A stretch of 64,000 nucleotides of DNA from assembly GCA_963797765.1 (NCBI GenBank), contig CAWCQU010000007.1, forward strand, positions 434,001 through 498,000, read 5' to 3'. The notes under the pieces are model-generated. The model had not been told where the DNA came from. It worked only from the letters and a program-made list of their open reading frames with translations, and ran no database searches. This DNA is from JBGPTK01 sp963797765 (lineage in GTDB: Bacteria; Acidobacteriota; Terriglobia; Acidiferrales; UBA7541). Shown in pieces: positions 38,896 through 48,251 of the stretch. Made by a program: the position numbers and the translations under genes. Positions within the stretch are counted from its first letter, which is position 1. Each line of letters opens with the position of its first letter.

Positions 38896-39849
38896 ATGTC
38901 CGAATTTGAAAGCCCGGATGTTCTTCGATCTGTAATCGAGAGCCTGCAGACGGGCCTTTATCTGGTGGATCGCAACCACAGGATCGTCTTCTGGAGCGAC
39001 GGCGCCGAAAGGATCACAGGTTATTTACGCCAGGAAGTGGTGGGGCGTTTCTGCCGCGAGGCTCTGCTCGACAACCGCGAAACGCACAAAAACATATTGT
39101 CCGAGGCGGCTGATTCACTTTCAACCGCGCTGCGCGATGGAAAAGTCGCATCCGGCGAACTGTCGTTCCGCCACAAATCGGGACATCGGGTCCCGGTGCG
39201 CATAAGGGCAGCTCCCATTCGCAACGGCCACGGCAGCGTAATCGGCGCTGTGGAATGTTTCGATGAAAGCCCTGCCGTTTCCGAATGGGATCGCCGCCAG
39301 ACGAAACTCGCCGATCAGGGTCTGCTCGACCACGCCACAGGAGTCGCCAACCATAGCTTCATCCAGGCTTGCTTAAGCGAGAACCTTGCGAATTTTGCAG
39401 CCACTCAGGCCCCCTTCAGCCTCGTTTCTGTTCAGGTAGACCGCCTCGAGCATCTTCGCGCCGCATACGGACCTGCTGTCATTGCTCCCATTCAGCGCGA
39501 GGTCGCGCAAACTCTTGAAAATAGTCTGCGGCCAACGGACTTTCTTGGCCGCTTGAATGACGAACAATTTCTGATCATTCTGATGCAGTGCGGCGCTTCG
39601 GAAGTTGAGCGCGTAGCCGAACGCTTGCGGAAAATGGTCAGTCAAACCCAAGTGGAATGGTGGGGCGACCAACTATCGATCACTTCTTCCTTTGGAGTGA
39701 CTGCCGTAAAACCCCAGGACAGGCTGCCGATGATCTTGGAGCGCGCGAAAGATTCCTTGAACGAAAGCATGGCTGCGGGAGGGGATCGCGTCACGGCCCT
39801 GTGGGACAACGTCGGCGGCATCCTGGAGACTGAATCCCGATGTTCATAA
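38896..39849 (+). CDS. PAS-GGDEF protein with degenerate GGDEF motif
   Basis: 317 aa from the ATG at 38896 (MSEFESPDVLRSVIESLQTG). Residues ~8-125 form a PAS domain (GLYLVDRNHRIVFWSDGAER). The C-terminal ~170 residues have the diguanylate cyclase fold (FSLVSVQVDRLEHLRAAYGP, then LRPTDFLGRL), but the signature reads LNDEQF in place of GGDEF. Catalysis is therefore unlikely; GTP or c-di-GMP sensing, or a purely structural role, is more probable. The stop overlaps the motA start by 10 bases, so the three genes from here to motB are translationally coupled. It may tune the MotAB motor. Confidence 0.85.
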   Translation: MSEFESPDVLRSVIESLQTGLYLVDRNHRIVFWSDGAERITGYLRQEVVGRFCREALLDNRETHKNILSEAADSLSTALRDGKVASGELSFRHKSGHRVPVRIRAAPIRNGHGSVIGAVECFDESPAVSEWDRRQTKLADQGLLDHATGVANHSFIQACLSENLANFAATQAPFSLVSVQVDRLEHLRAAYGPAVIAPIQREVAQTLENSLRPTDFLGRLNDEQFLIILMQCGASEVERVAERLRKMVSQTQVEWWGDQLSITSSFGVTAVKPQDRLPMILERAKDSLNESMAAGGDRVTALWDNVGGILETESRCS

Positions 39850-40757
39850 TCATTGGAATCGTTATCGTCTTCGGCGCCGTGGTCGCTGGATACAAAATGG
39901 AGCATGGCAATCTGCTGGTGCTGGTCCAGCCGGCGGAATTGATTATCATCGGCGGAGCAGCCATCGGAACTGTTCTCATAGCCAATCCCATCCATATTCT
40001 GAAAAAGATTGTACAAGGCATCACTGGAGTTTTCGGCGCCTCCAAGTTCAGCAAGCAGCACTATCTCGACTCCATGAAAATGATGTACGAGTTGTTCGGC
40101 CGGGCGCGCAAGGAAGGCCTGATGGCCCTGGAATCCGATAGCGACATGCCCGACCAGAGCCCAATTTTCTCCAAGTATCCGAAATTCCTGAAAGACCACC
40201 ACGCCCTCGCCTTCGTTTGCGACTCCATCCGCATGGCCTCCAGCGGCGGCATTGAGCCATTCGATGCCGATCAAATGATCGAAAGTGATATGGACTCCCA
40301 TCACCTGCAAGCCAGTCTGCCAGTCGCTGCTTTGGCTACCATGGCGGATTCCTTGCCCGGCCTCGGGATTGTCGCTGCTGTTCTCGGAGTGGTGATCACC
40401 ATGGGCTCCCTGGGTGGTCCGCCGGAAGAAATCGGCCAGAAAGTCGCGGCTGCCTTGGTTGGTACATTTCTTGGAATTCTGTTGTGTTACGGATTGGTGG
40501 GTCCAATCGCTTCTAACATGGCGAAGACGGCCGATGAGGAGCACGCTTACTATCAAGTCCTCCGCGTGTTGATTGTCGCGTTCATGAAAGGCACAGCCCC
40601 CAGCTTGGCCATCGAAATTGGCCGCCGGTCCATTCCAGGAAATGTTCGGCCCCCATTCCAGGAAACTGAGAATTACATTAAGGGTAAGACCGAAGCACCG
40701 GCCGAAGGCGCTGCGCCGGAATCGGCGCCCGCTCCCACCCCGGAAGCCGCGGCTTAA
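39840..40757 (+). CDS. motA: Flagellar-type stator protein MotA
   Basis: 305 aa. Four membrane spans are visible: MFIIIGIVIVFGAVVAGYKM, ELIIIGGAAIGTVLIANPIH, LPGLGIVAAVLGVVITMGSL and VGTFLGILLCYGLVGPIASN. The cytoplasmic loop carries the acidic and basic residues used in torque transfer. The MotA proline pair corresponds to SLPGLGIVA and the later GGPPEEIG region. The C-terminal tail is extended (EAPAEGAAPESAPAPTPEAA). Together with MotB it forms a proton- or sodium-driven stator. It overlaps the PAS-GGDEF gene and precedes motB by 18 bases. No rotor or filament genes are in the window. Confidence 0.95.
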   Translation: MFIIIGIVIVFGAVVAGYKMEHGNLLVLVQPAELIIIGGAAIGTVLIANPIHILKKIVQGITGVFGASKFSKQHYLDSMKMMYELFGRARKEGLMALESDSDMPDQSPIFSKYPKFLKDHHALAFVCDSIRMASSGGIEPFDADQMIESDMDSHHLQASLPVAALATMADSLPGLGIVAAVLGVVITMGSLGGPPEEIGQKVAAALVGTFLGILLCYGLVGPIASNMAKTADEEHAYYQVLRVLIVAFMKGTAPSLAIEIGRRSIPGNVRPPFQETENYIKGKTEAPAEGAAPESAPAPTPEAAA

Positions 40758-40775
40758 CGGGGAGCGATCCATCCA

Positions 40776-41609
40776 ATGGCTACAAAAGCTCCCATCATCG
40801 TCATCAAGAAAAAGGCCGCTCATGGCGGCCATCATGGCGGCGCATGGAAAGTAGCCTATGCCGATTTCGTCACGGCCATGATGGCGCTCTTTATCGTGCT
40901 CTGGCTGCTCAACACCAACAAACCGGTGAAGGAAGCCGTCGCCGGATACTTTAAGGATCCCAGAGGCACTTCGCAAAAAGTCGGCAGCGATATGGCCGGC
41001 GCGGGAGAAAACTTCACCGTCACCAAAGACAATATGGATCTGCTGAAAGACCAATTGGAAAAAGCAATCCGCGATGTTCCCAATTTTGATGCACTGAAGA
41101 ATCACATCGATATGACCGTCACGAGCGAAGGCCTGCGCATCGAACTCACCGAATCCGAAAACGGCACCTTCTTCGCCAGCGGAAGCGCCAAATTCGTTCC
41201 CGGCAACGAAGATCTGGTCATCAAACTTGCCCAGGAGCTTGGTAAGCTTCCCAATACTCTGGCCATCGAGGGACACACCGACGCCAAGCCCTATGTCCAA
41301 GGAAGCAGTTACGGGAATTGGGAATTGTCCGCGGATCGCGCGAATTCCGCCCGCCGCTTGATGCAACTAAATGGCGTTCGCCCCGATCAGGTGACCCAGG
41401 TGCGTGGCTTCGCCGATCAGCGCCTGCGCAAACCGGATGCGCCCCTCGACCCTTCCAATCGCCGCATTTCCCTGATCGTGCAATATCAATCCAAAAAAGA
41501 GGGAGACCAAAAGCCGGCTCCCAGCGAATCCAAATCTCCGGGAGCGAAAGCTAATGAATCAAAGCCCAGTGAATCAAAGCCTCCTGACCCTTCCGCCGGG
41601 AAGCATTGA
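40776..41609 (+). CDS. motB: Flagellar-type stator protein MotB
   Basis: 277 aa. After a basic His/Gly N-terminus comes the single span with the ion-binding Asp (WKVAYADFVTAMMALFIVLW). The C-terminal OmpA domain has GTFFASGSAKFVPGNEDLVI, TLAIEGHTDAKPY and ELSADRANSARRLMQLNGV for peptidoglycan anchoring. The tail is Ser/Lys/Pro-rich. GGGAGCG upstream can serve as the ribosome site. It is co-transcribed with motA. Confidence 0.95.
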   Translation: MATKAPIIVIKKKAAHGGHHGGAWKVAYADFVTAMMALFIVLWLLNTNKPVKEAVAGYFKDPRGTSQKVGSDMAGAGENFTVTKDNMDLLKDQLEKAIRDVPNFDALKNHIDMTVTSEGLRIELTESENGTFFASGSAKFVPGNEDLVIKLAQELGKLPNTLAIEGHTDAKPYVQGSSYGNWELSADRANSARRLMQLNGVRPDQVTQVRGFADQRLRKPDAPLDPSNRRISLIVQYQSKKEGDQKPAPSESKSPGAKANESKPSESKPPDPSAGKH

Positions 41610-41677
41610 AAACGATATCTCCGCCTTGGCGAATCGAAATAACTGCAGCATTGTGCATGCCGCCGCCCGATGCAATT

Positions 41678-43342
41678 CTATCCAGCTGCCACTGTAAGCG
41701 GCAGCGCTTCTCTCCACATCACTTCATGTACTTCCACCGGCTCGAGCTTTCCCTTCAGCTTCCTCGGTTCCAACCGGCGAACGGGAAGTTGACCCGCGAT
41801 TTCAACGCATGTGCTAGATGAAATCAGGATTTGGTCCGGCTCAGCTTGTTCGGTGAGTCTGGCCGCAACGTTCACCGTATCCCCGATCGCCGTGTAATCA
41901 AGCCGTCTTGCGGCCCCGATGTACCCCGCGACGGCTGGCCCCGAGTTGATTCCGATTCCGATCGAAAGTGGAAGCCCCCCGGATTCCCGCTTCATCTCCT
42001 GCGCCAAAACCTGCATTTCAATCGCGGTTTGCACCGCGCGCACGGCATTGTGTTCCTGCGGCAGCGGCGCCCCGAAGAGCGACATCAGCCCGTCACCCAG
42101 GAATTTATCGAGCGTGCCTTCGTGACGGAAGACGAGCTCCGCCATCCCTTCGAAGTAATGATTTAGAATTTCAACTACCTTCGCGGGCGGAAGCGACTCG
42201 GCCAAATGTGTGAAGCCGCGAATGTCAGAGAAGAGCACGGTCAATTCCTGCGTCTCGCCGCCCAGACACAGGTTCCCTGCCTCGGCGACGATTTTCCGCG
42301 CCACTCCCGGCGAAAGAAATCGTTCCAGCGCCGCTTGTTGGATCATCCGTTGCGCCACTTCCTGCCGCGCCCGTGCATGATCGATGGAAAGTCCCGCTTG
42401 CGCCGCGATCACCGCAAATACGTTCAAGTCTTCCTGCGAAAAGACGCTGCTCATGTTCAGGTTGTCCACATAGAGCAGGCCGTGAATTCGGTCGTGGCTG
42501 GTCAAGGGAGCGCACATGGCGGATTGCACGCCCGCGAGCGTCAGACTTTCGCTGGTTCGGAACCGCGCATCAGCCTGCGCGTCTTGCACCACCAACGGCA
42601 ATCGCTCCTCAATCACCTGCCGGATGATGCTTTGCGACAGGATCATTTGCGGGCCATGATCGCTGGGGCGTGAATTCCGGTAGCGCACCAGCGCCGGTAG
42701 AAAGTTCCCGCGTTCGTCGAGGAGCATCGCACAGCCGCGTTCAGCGCCTTCGATTTGTAGCGCCAGATCCTGCACCCGCTCCACCACTTCCTCAATCGTT
42801 CCCAGCGCCGCCAGTGCGCGGCTGACGTTATACAAAAGAGTGAGCAATCCATTCTCATGTTCCAGCGAGTTCAATCGCTGTTCGATGCCCCGCGGCAGGC
42901 TGGGGGCCCCCGGCGGCATCAAGGTCTGGCCGAATTTCCGGGCGGGAGTTGTATCCCGGATCATCGAGGTCGGCGGCTGCTGGGACTTGAGCATCTGCGT
43001 CAGTCTGGTGGGCATATTGGTGGGCTTATGCACCACTAGCGGCCGCGACTCGGGAGCCTCAAAACGCAGCGTGTAAACGCCCAGCGCAATCGTGTCGTTA
43101 TTCTTCAGGGTCGCCTCAGGAACCAGCACGCCGTTTACTCCGATTCCGTTCGCGCTGTTCAAGTCCACAATTCTCCAGCCGCCGTTGCGCGTCGGCAGAA
43201 ATGTGGCATGCCGCCGAGAAACGCTGGAATCCTGCAGGATCAGGCTATTGATTTCTCCGCGCCCCACTGGCACCGGGTGGGACTCCGGCAGTTCGAACAT
43301 GCGGGCCTCTTCTTCGGCGCGTTGGATGATCAGGCGGGGCAT
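41678..43342 (-). CDS. FHA-GAF-class III adenylate/guanylate cyclase
   Basis: 554 aa. Residues ~20-90 form an FHA domain (VPVGRGEINSLILQDSSVSR then RHATFL) that binds phosphothreonine. A linker leads to a GAF domain (~150-330; NFLPALVRYRNSRP, QSIIRQVIEERLPLVVQDA, MCAPLTSHDRIHGLLYVDN). The C-terminal class III cyclase has both metal aspartates (LTVLFSDIRGFTHLAESLPP and DKFLGDGLMSLFG) and the DYTAIGDTVNVAARL segment. It makes cAMP or cGMP; the substrate residues do not settle which. The FHA domain suggests control by one of the nearby Ser/Thr kinases, for example 44058-46298, which is encoded upstream on the same strand. Confidence 0.92.
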   Translation of the reverse strand: MPRLIIQRAEEEARMFELPESHPVPVGRGEINSLILQDSSVSRRHATFLPTRNGGWRIVDLNSANGIGVNGVLVPEATLKNNDTIALGVYTLRFEAPESRPLVVHKPTNMPTRLTQMLKSQQPPTSMIRDTTPARKFGQTLMPPGAPSLPRGIEQRLNSLEHENGLLTLLYNVSRALAALGTIEEVVERVQDLALQIEGAERGCAMLLDERGNFLPALVRYRNSRPSDHGPQMILSQSIIRQVIEERLPLVVQDAQADARFRTSESLTLAGVQSAMCAPLTSHDRIHGLLYVDNLNMSSVFSQEDLNVFAVIAAQAGLSIDHARARQEVAQRMIQQAALERFLSPGVARKIVAEAGNLCLGGETQELTVLFSDIRGFTHLAESLPPAKVVEILNHYFEGMAELVFRHEGTLDKFLGDGLMSLFGAPLPQEHNAVRAVQTAIEMQVLAQEMKRESGGLPLSIGIGINSGPAVAGYIGAARRLDYTAIGDTVNVAARLTEQAEPDQILISSSTCVEIAGQLPVRRLEPRKLKGKLEPVEVHEVMWREALPLTVAAG

Positions 43343-43351
43343 CTTGGGTTC

Positions 43352-44011
43352 CTATCTCGCTCTCACCATGTCGGAAAACTGAAGCGGGGAATTCGGCTTA
43401 TTGAACGCAATTTTCGCAAGCGAATTATGGGCGTCCAAAACCTGGATAATTTCCAGGACGCCAATTTCGATGCCTGGAATATTCGACCGGTACACGGAGA
43501 ACTGCTGTCCCAGGCGCACTCCGTCGCTCGACCCCAGGCTGATCGTTGCTCCCGTATCGTCCACCTTGGTGACGTAGCCCTCGAGAGAGGCGGGTTGCAT
43601 AACCGGCGCCGCATTCTCGCGCGGGGCCTGCGCCGCATTGATCTGCCGGATCGTATCCGCCAGACTGGACATCACCTGGCGCACCTGGGCCACGTCCGCC
43701 TTCAATCCCAGCAAATCGTTTTGCGCGTTCATCCGCAAGGACGTTAGGGATCCGTCCATCGTCTTCACAAAATTCTGCGTGTCCTTTGCCGTATCGCTCA
43801 GGATAGTTTGCTGCTGCTTCAATTGAGTCGCTTGAATTTCCACCGCGGAGACCCGTTCGTTCAGCCGGTCCAGCTTGTCATTCAGTTTGCTGAATTCCTC
43901 GACGAGGTAGCGGTGAAGCGTCTCATCTTTTTGCTTCTGTGCCTGGCTTTCCGGAGCAACCAGCAGTGCCAGCGTCACTGCCACTGCCAGAAGAATAGAC
44001 ATCCTTCTCAT
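43352..44011 (-). CDS. Secreted coiled-coil protein with FlgT-like C-terminal domain
   Basis: 219 aa from the ATG at 44011, giving signal peptide MRRMSILLAVAVTLALLVAP and cleavage near SQAQ. Residues ~25-130 form a coiled coil (VEEFSKLNDKLDRLNERVSA). The C-terminal ~75 residues (LEGYVTKVDDTGATISLGSS, then DGVRLGQQFSVYR) resemble the small beta domain found in FlgT and in many periplasmic assembly proteins. It lies nine bases upstream of the cyclase gene and downstream of the PEGA kinase gene, all on one strand, so an operon kinase - coiled coil - cyclase is likely. Confidence 0.75.
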   Translation of the reverse strand: MRRMSILLAVAVTLALLVAPESQAQKQKDETLHRYLVEEFSKLNDKLDRLNERVSAVEIQATQLKQQQTILSDTAKDTQNFVKTMDGSLTSLRMNAQNDLLGLKADVAQVRQVMSSLADTIRQINAAQAPRENAAPVMQPASLEGYVTKVDDTGATISLGSSDGVRLGQQFSVYRSNIPGIEIGVLEIIQVLDAHNSLAKIAFNKPNSPLQFSDMVRAR

Positions 44012-44057
44012 CTCTGTTCCTCCCGGCTTCGATGGATGGCCTGCGGCGAGAGAGCCT

Positions 44058-46298
44058 TTACGGCTTTGCCAGCACCTCATTCACTTCTTGGACCTGACTT
44101 GCATTCACGACGATTGTTTTCTGAGTCGCTTTATAGCCCCTCAAATAAAGCACCAGCAGATATTGCCCCGGCGGCAATTTCAAAAGTGCCGGCGTGCTCT
44201 GTCCCATGCTCTTGCCGTTCACCACCACGTCTGCGCCTGGCGGGACTGTCTTTACATTTACCCAAGCGTCGATCGGGGCTGCCGCCGCGGTCAGCGAAGG
44301 CAGAGTCGCGCTCCATTGCAGCATTGCATCCGTTTCCAGCGTGACCGTCTTTTCGGCGTCCCGGTAACCAGGCTTCTGCGCGCGAAAGGAATAATTGCCC
44401 GGAGGCAACGTGATTTCCGCGGGTGACTGCTCCGGTCTTCGCTGGCCGTTGACGTAAATGTCGGCTCCTGCCGGCTGCGTCACCACCCAGATGCTGCCGC
44501 GCAGCGGCTGCAGGCTCATTTCCTTGGTCACGATGCTTCCGGCGCGCACCTCCAGAATGCGCCGTTCAATCTGGTATCCCCCCAATGCCACTTCCATCGT
44601 GTAGCGCCCAGGCGCCAGGTCCTCGAACCGGCAGGGCGTCTTGCATTCCCGGTTCAACTTTCCATCCGGCCCTTGCAGAACGGCCCGCGCACCCAGCACA
44701 TCCGTCAGAACTTCCACCTCTCCCTTCCCCGGCGCCGTTCGGAGCTTCTCCCCGCCATCCGGCGAATCCGTGGCCGCCGCGCTGGCAGGAGGGAAATGTG
44801 TGTGGTCCTTCCAGGCAACCTCGGCGGGCAATCCCCGAAGTTGTTTCAGGAGCATTTCATGCTCGGAGCGCGTCAAGATTCCGGAAACGCTCAAATTATT
44901 CTCTGCAATTTCCACCCGCACCTTATTTGCCAGGCCCGCGCGCTCCACCTGTCTCTGAACTTCCAATTGCGCGTGCGTCAAATCCGCATCTGCCGCCAGA
45001 GACGGTGTGCCCGAAGTGCTGCCCGGTGTTGGCTGAACGGGTAAGTCCGTAGTTGCAGGGGGCGCCGCATCCACCGGCGGCGCAGCCGGAGCCGTGGGGA
45101 TACTCGCGGACGCCTGAGTTGTGCCCCGAGTTGAGCTAGCTGCTTTTGGCGCCGAACCAAAAAGATCTTCCCGGATTCGCCGCATTCCATCGTGCAGATT
45201 CGGCCAAGCCATCACCCCGCCGCCGGCAATGATCACCACAAGGAGCAACACGATTCCACTCAAGAAGCCGCGGCTGCTCCGCTGCGGCTTGGGATGCGCC
45301 GGCGCGGCAGCTAAGGGAGGCGGCGTGAACGGATAATTCGGAGGCCGGGAGGGCGGAGCGGAAGACGGGCTCGGCGCATTTCCTTCAAACCGGTGCAGCG
45401 CGGGCGGGCCTTGAAAGGGCGAAGGATGCGCGGGAGCAAGCCGCGCCATTTTCACAGTCACTTCGGAATTGCTCTCAATGTCTGCATAATTTTGAAGAGC
45501 TTCCCATAGTTCCTGGCAAGAGGCGTAGCGCGACCCGGGATCTTTCGAAAGCGTCTTGGTCACGATGAAATTCAGTCCGGCTGGAATGGATGAATCCAGT
45601 TCCCGCGGCGGGATCGGATCGATGTTCACGATCTTATAGATCACCGTGGTCACGTTTTGCCCGGGAAATGGTTTCTCACCCGTGATCAATTCATAGAGAA
45701 TCACGCCCAGTGAAAAAAGGTCCGAGCGCCCGTCCACCAATTTCCCTTTCACCTGTTCCGGAGACATGTAGCTCGGCGTTCCCACGATGTGCCCGCTCTG
45801 CGTGGTTCCCAGTTGCACGATTTTCGCGGTGCCGAAGTCCGTGATCTTCAGCGTGTCGTCCGCCGTCAGGATCATGTTGGCCGGTTTAATATCGCGGTGA
45901 ATCACATTGTGCTGATGAGCCGCGCCCAGGGCCGAGCAGGCTTGTTCCATCAGCTTCAAGATGCGAGGAAGGGGAAAAACTTGTCTCTGGTCGAGCCGAT
46001 CCTGCAAGCTGGGACCGTCTACATGCTCCATGGTGATGTAAAACAGGCCTTCGTCCTCGCCGGCGTCATACACGGAGACGATATTCGGATGGGTCAGCGA
46101 TCCCGCGGCCCGTGATTCCGTTTGAAAGCGGTTCACAAGTTCCGCATGGCTCATCCCGGAGCCGCCCGCATTCAATCGCAGCGTCTTCACCGCCACATTG
46201 CGGCCGATCACCGGGTCAAACGCTCGATAAACCACACCCATGGCGCCGCGCCCGAGTTCCTCGAGCAATTGGTAGCGCCCGGCTTTAAGAGGTGCCAC
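44058..46298 (-). CDS. Ser/Thr protein kinase with three PEGA domains
   Basis: 746 aa, intact. Kinase residues 1-~275: ELGRGAMGVVYRAFDPVIGR, VAVKTLRLN, VIHRDIKPANMILTADDTLK, ITDFGTAKI and YMSPEQVKGK. A Pro-rich linker and one span (GFLSGIVLLLVVIIAGGGVM) follow near residue 355. A BON-like segment (NKVRVEIAENNLSVSGILTR) leads to three PEGA repeats, each with a PPGxY or APGRY turn (for example RGSIWVVTQPAGADIYVNGQ and DAWVNVKTVPPGADVVVNGK). The PEGA part should face the periplasm and sense wall or lipid cues. It heads the operon with the coiled-coil and FHA-cyclase genes. Confidence 0.93.
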   Translation of the reverse strand: MAPLKAGRYQLLEELGRGAMGVVYRAFDPVIGRNVAVKTLRLNAGGSGMSHAELVNRFQTESRAAGSLTHPNIVSVYDAGEDEGLFYITMEHVDGPSLQDRLDQRQVFPLPRILKLMEQACSALGAAHQHNVIHRDIKPANMILTADDTLKITDFGTAKIVQLGTTQSGHIVGTPSYMSPEQVKGKLVDGRSDLFSLGVILYELITGEKPFPGQNVTTVIYKIVNIDPIPPRELDSSIPAGLNFIVTKTLSKDPGSRYASCQELWEALQNYADIESNSEVTVKMARLAPAHPSPFQGPPALHRFEGNAPSPSSAPPSRPPNYPFTPPPLAAAPAHPKPQRSSRGFLSGIVLLLVVIIAGGGVMAWPNLHDGMRRIREDLFGSAPKAASSTRGTTQASASIPTAPAAPPVDAAPPATTDLPVQPTPGSTSGTPSLAADADLTHAQLEVQRQVERAGLANKVRVEIAENNLSVSGILTRSEHEMLLKQLRGLPAEVAWKDHTHFPPASAAATDSPDGGEKLRTAPGKGEVEVLTDVLGARAVLQGPDGKLNRECKTPCRFEDLAPGRYTMEVALGGYQIERRILEVRAGSIVTKEMSLQPLRGSIWVVTQPAGADIYVNGQRRPEQSPAEITLPPGNYSFRAQKPGYRDAEKTVTLETDAMLQWSATLPSLTAAAAPIDAWVNVKTVPPGADVVVNGKSMGQSTPALLKLPPGQYLLVLYLRGYKATQKTIVVNASQVQEVNEVLAKP

Positions 46299-46576
46299 TG
46301 GGATGCACCTCCGAAACGAAGTTTCGGTATTGGGGCCCGCTAGATACAGTTGGTGATACTCGAATAGTCAGACACGGACAGGCCGGAAGGGTTCAAACAC
46401 CTCCAGCGGCACGAAGGGGACTGTATTGCCTGGTGTACTGCCGAGACCTACCCTCTCGGTTTGGCCAGAGCATACGCCAGCGGGCTGCTCGCGTCAATCT
46501 TCACCGGCCCCCGGCTGGCTGGGTGGAATTCCCATGGAGTTACGTCGATTTAGAGTTAAATTCGGCTCGCTTGTGA

Positions 46577-47465
46577 TCAGATTTGGAGCGTCCTGGCTAC
46601 CTTATGTGCGCCACCCGGATCTTTCGTCGGGAATTTTTGAAATTGCAGCATGTCGTGCCCGGGCACCACGCGGTCCGCTGACCCCGCGAGCTGCACCATG
46701 CGCGCCTGTGCTGCCAGGTTCGCGGCATGGTCCTCGGGTGTAAATGTCGTGATGGATGCGTGCGTCTCCAGATTGCGGTACAGATAACAATTGTCCGAAG
46801 CCAGCACGTACGGCGGATTTCCATCCACGCGAATGTACTGCGATGCATAGGTGTGCCGCGCTCCCGTATAGGCGCGAATCCCCGGCAAAATCTCCACATC
46901 GTCGCCTGCAATCCAGTGCACTTTTCCTTCTATATTTCGATAGACCAGCGCCATCATGTCGTCCTGATCGATTCCGCCGTGAAGCCCGCCCGGCTGCCAG
47001 GCGTCGCCGGTGTAATATTCGTATTCTGCTTTTTGGATCCACACCGTAGCGGTGGGAAACAAGTCAATTCCGCCGATATGATCCCAATGCGCGTGGCTGA
47101 CGATGATGTCCGTCACGCTGGTAGGGTCCACTCCCATTTCGCGTAATTCGTCGTCAGGGCTTATGAAATCCACCACGTGAAATCGATCGATCCATGACAG
47201 GCGGTGAAATCCGCTGTCGAACAGGATCGTGCGTCCGCCTCCGCGAATCAGCCAGACCACCATGGCAATGTCGATTTTTTCATCCTTCGTCGCACCCACC
47301 ACCAATCCCGCCACAGGAAAATCCCGCACCGTGCCATAGAGAATCGCATCGATCGAATATTGCGGCGCCGCGTCGGCTGGAATCGCCTTCTCTCCTTCGC
47401 TGCCCCAATGCCGGCGCACCGAAAAACACCGCCGCAATGCCAATCCACGCGAAGAATCGTCTCAT
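46577..47465 (-). CDS. Exported metallo-beta-lactamase-fold hydrolase, AHL-lactonase-like (frameshifted)
   Basis: About 295 aa. The ATG at 47465 gives the signal peptide MRRFFAWIGIAAVFFGAPAL. A one-base shift near 47400 joins it to EKAIPADAAPQYSIDAILYG. The zinc motif is VSHAHWDHIGGIDLFP, and later ligands lie in GARHTYASQY, LASDNCYLY and VPGHDMLQF. The layout resembles N-acyl homoserine lactonases of the AiiA/AttM group, but the exported location is atypical, so the substrate could be another lactone or ester. The spacer 46299-46576 upstream of its stop has no gene. Confidence 0.8.
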
Positions 47466-47575
47466 CGGGCCCCCCGAGTCGCGAATCGTACCAGATTTCG
47501 GTATAGGATCAATTTCCGACGATCCGTCTTAACAGGGCTTCGTCGCATTGATCGTTGTGCTATTCTCGAATTCGG

Positions 47576-48060
47576 ATGAAGTTCAGACTCGATTACGACA
47601 AGATGCTCGTCCTAGACGCAGAGGATCTTGCCGAGGTCGGATCAAGGTGGCGTATCACTCCATTCTAAAGGTCCTTGGTCAGTATGTAACGGAGCCTGCG
47701 CAAGTTCAGGAAGTCGTCGATGACGATGCACCGAGCTACCTCGTAAGATGTGGCGACCAAGGATACGTGATTTACTCACCCGCTTTACCCGATGAAGAAG
47801 GTCAGAGTTGGGGAAGAGCGACTCATGCCTTTTTCAAGATAATTAATGACCAGCTAGAGAAATCGGAACACCGCTTCTACGCGATAAATGGCGGCAACGA
47901 CCTCGGCGGGATTTTTCTGACCCAGCCCGAGTGCGAGGCAGCGCGGAAGTCGCTGGCGCGTAAAGAAGATTGGCCCTATTTGCCTACGCACGCACAATGC
48001 CCCGTTTCGACGCGCAACAACGAACAGTCTCTTCCCAAAACCGCACGGATATATTGGTGA
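47576..48060 (+). CDS. Hypothetical protein (frameshifted near its start)
   Basis: About 160 aa. The ATG at 47576 gives MKFRLDYDKMLVLDAEDLAE. A one-base shift near 47640 joins it to IKVAYHSILKVLGQYVTEPA. The rest reads DDDAPSYLVRCGDQGYVIYS and continues to LPKTARIYW. No signal peptide or membrane span is seen. The acidic start followed by an alpha/beta body is consistent through both halves, which supports a real gene. No family is recognised. It stands alone between the hydrolase and the DUF2911 gene. Confidence 0.6.
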
Positions 48061-48251
48061 TTTTTTTCTGATTGAATGGCAACGCTTTCCCTTTCCGTTA
48101 CTTAGAACTCCACCAAATTGGCTGCTCGCCTGCGGGAATTTGCATCGTCCAATGATATAGTTTCGTGCGTTGGGGTGAGGGTTTGGGGTCCTGTTACACA
48201 AGCTTTCGATCCGGAATTTCACTCGAAAAAAGAAGCGTGGAGGCTTCCTTC

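Noticed and set aside
39642..41366. 574-codon minus-strand open frame
   Set aside because: It is antisense to the PAS-GGDEF, motA and motB genes, all of which carry recognisable motifs; no ribosome site or domain.
47548..47640. Upstream start for the hypothetical protein at 47576
   Set aside because: The longer frame begins with a basic, non-conserved stretch; the ATG at 47576 plus one shift gives a smoother protein.
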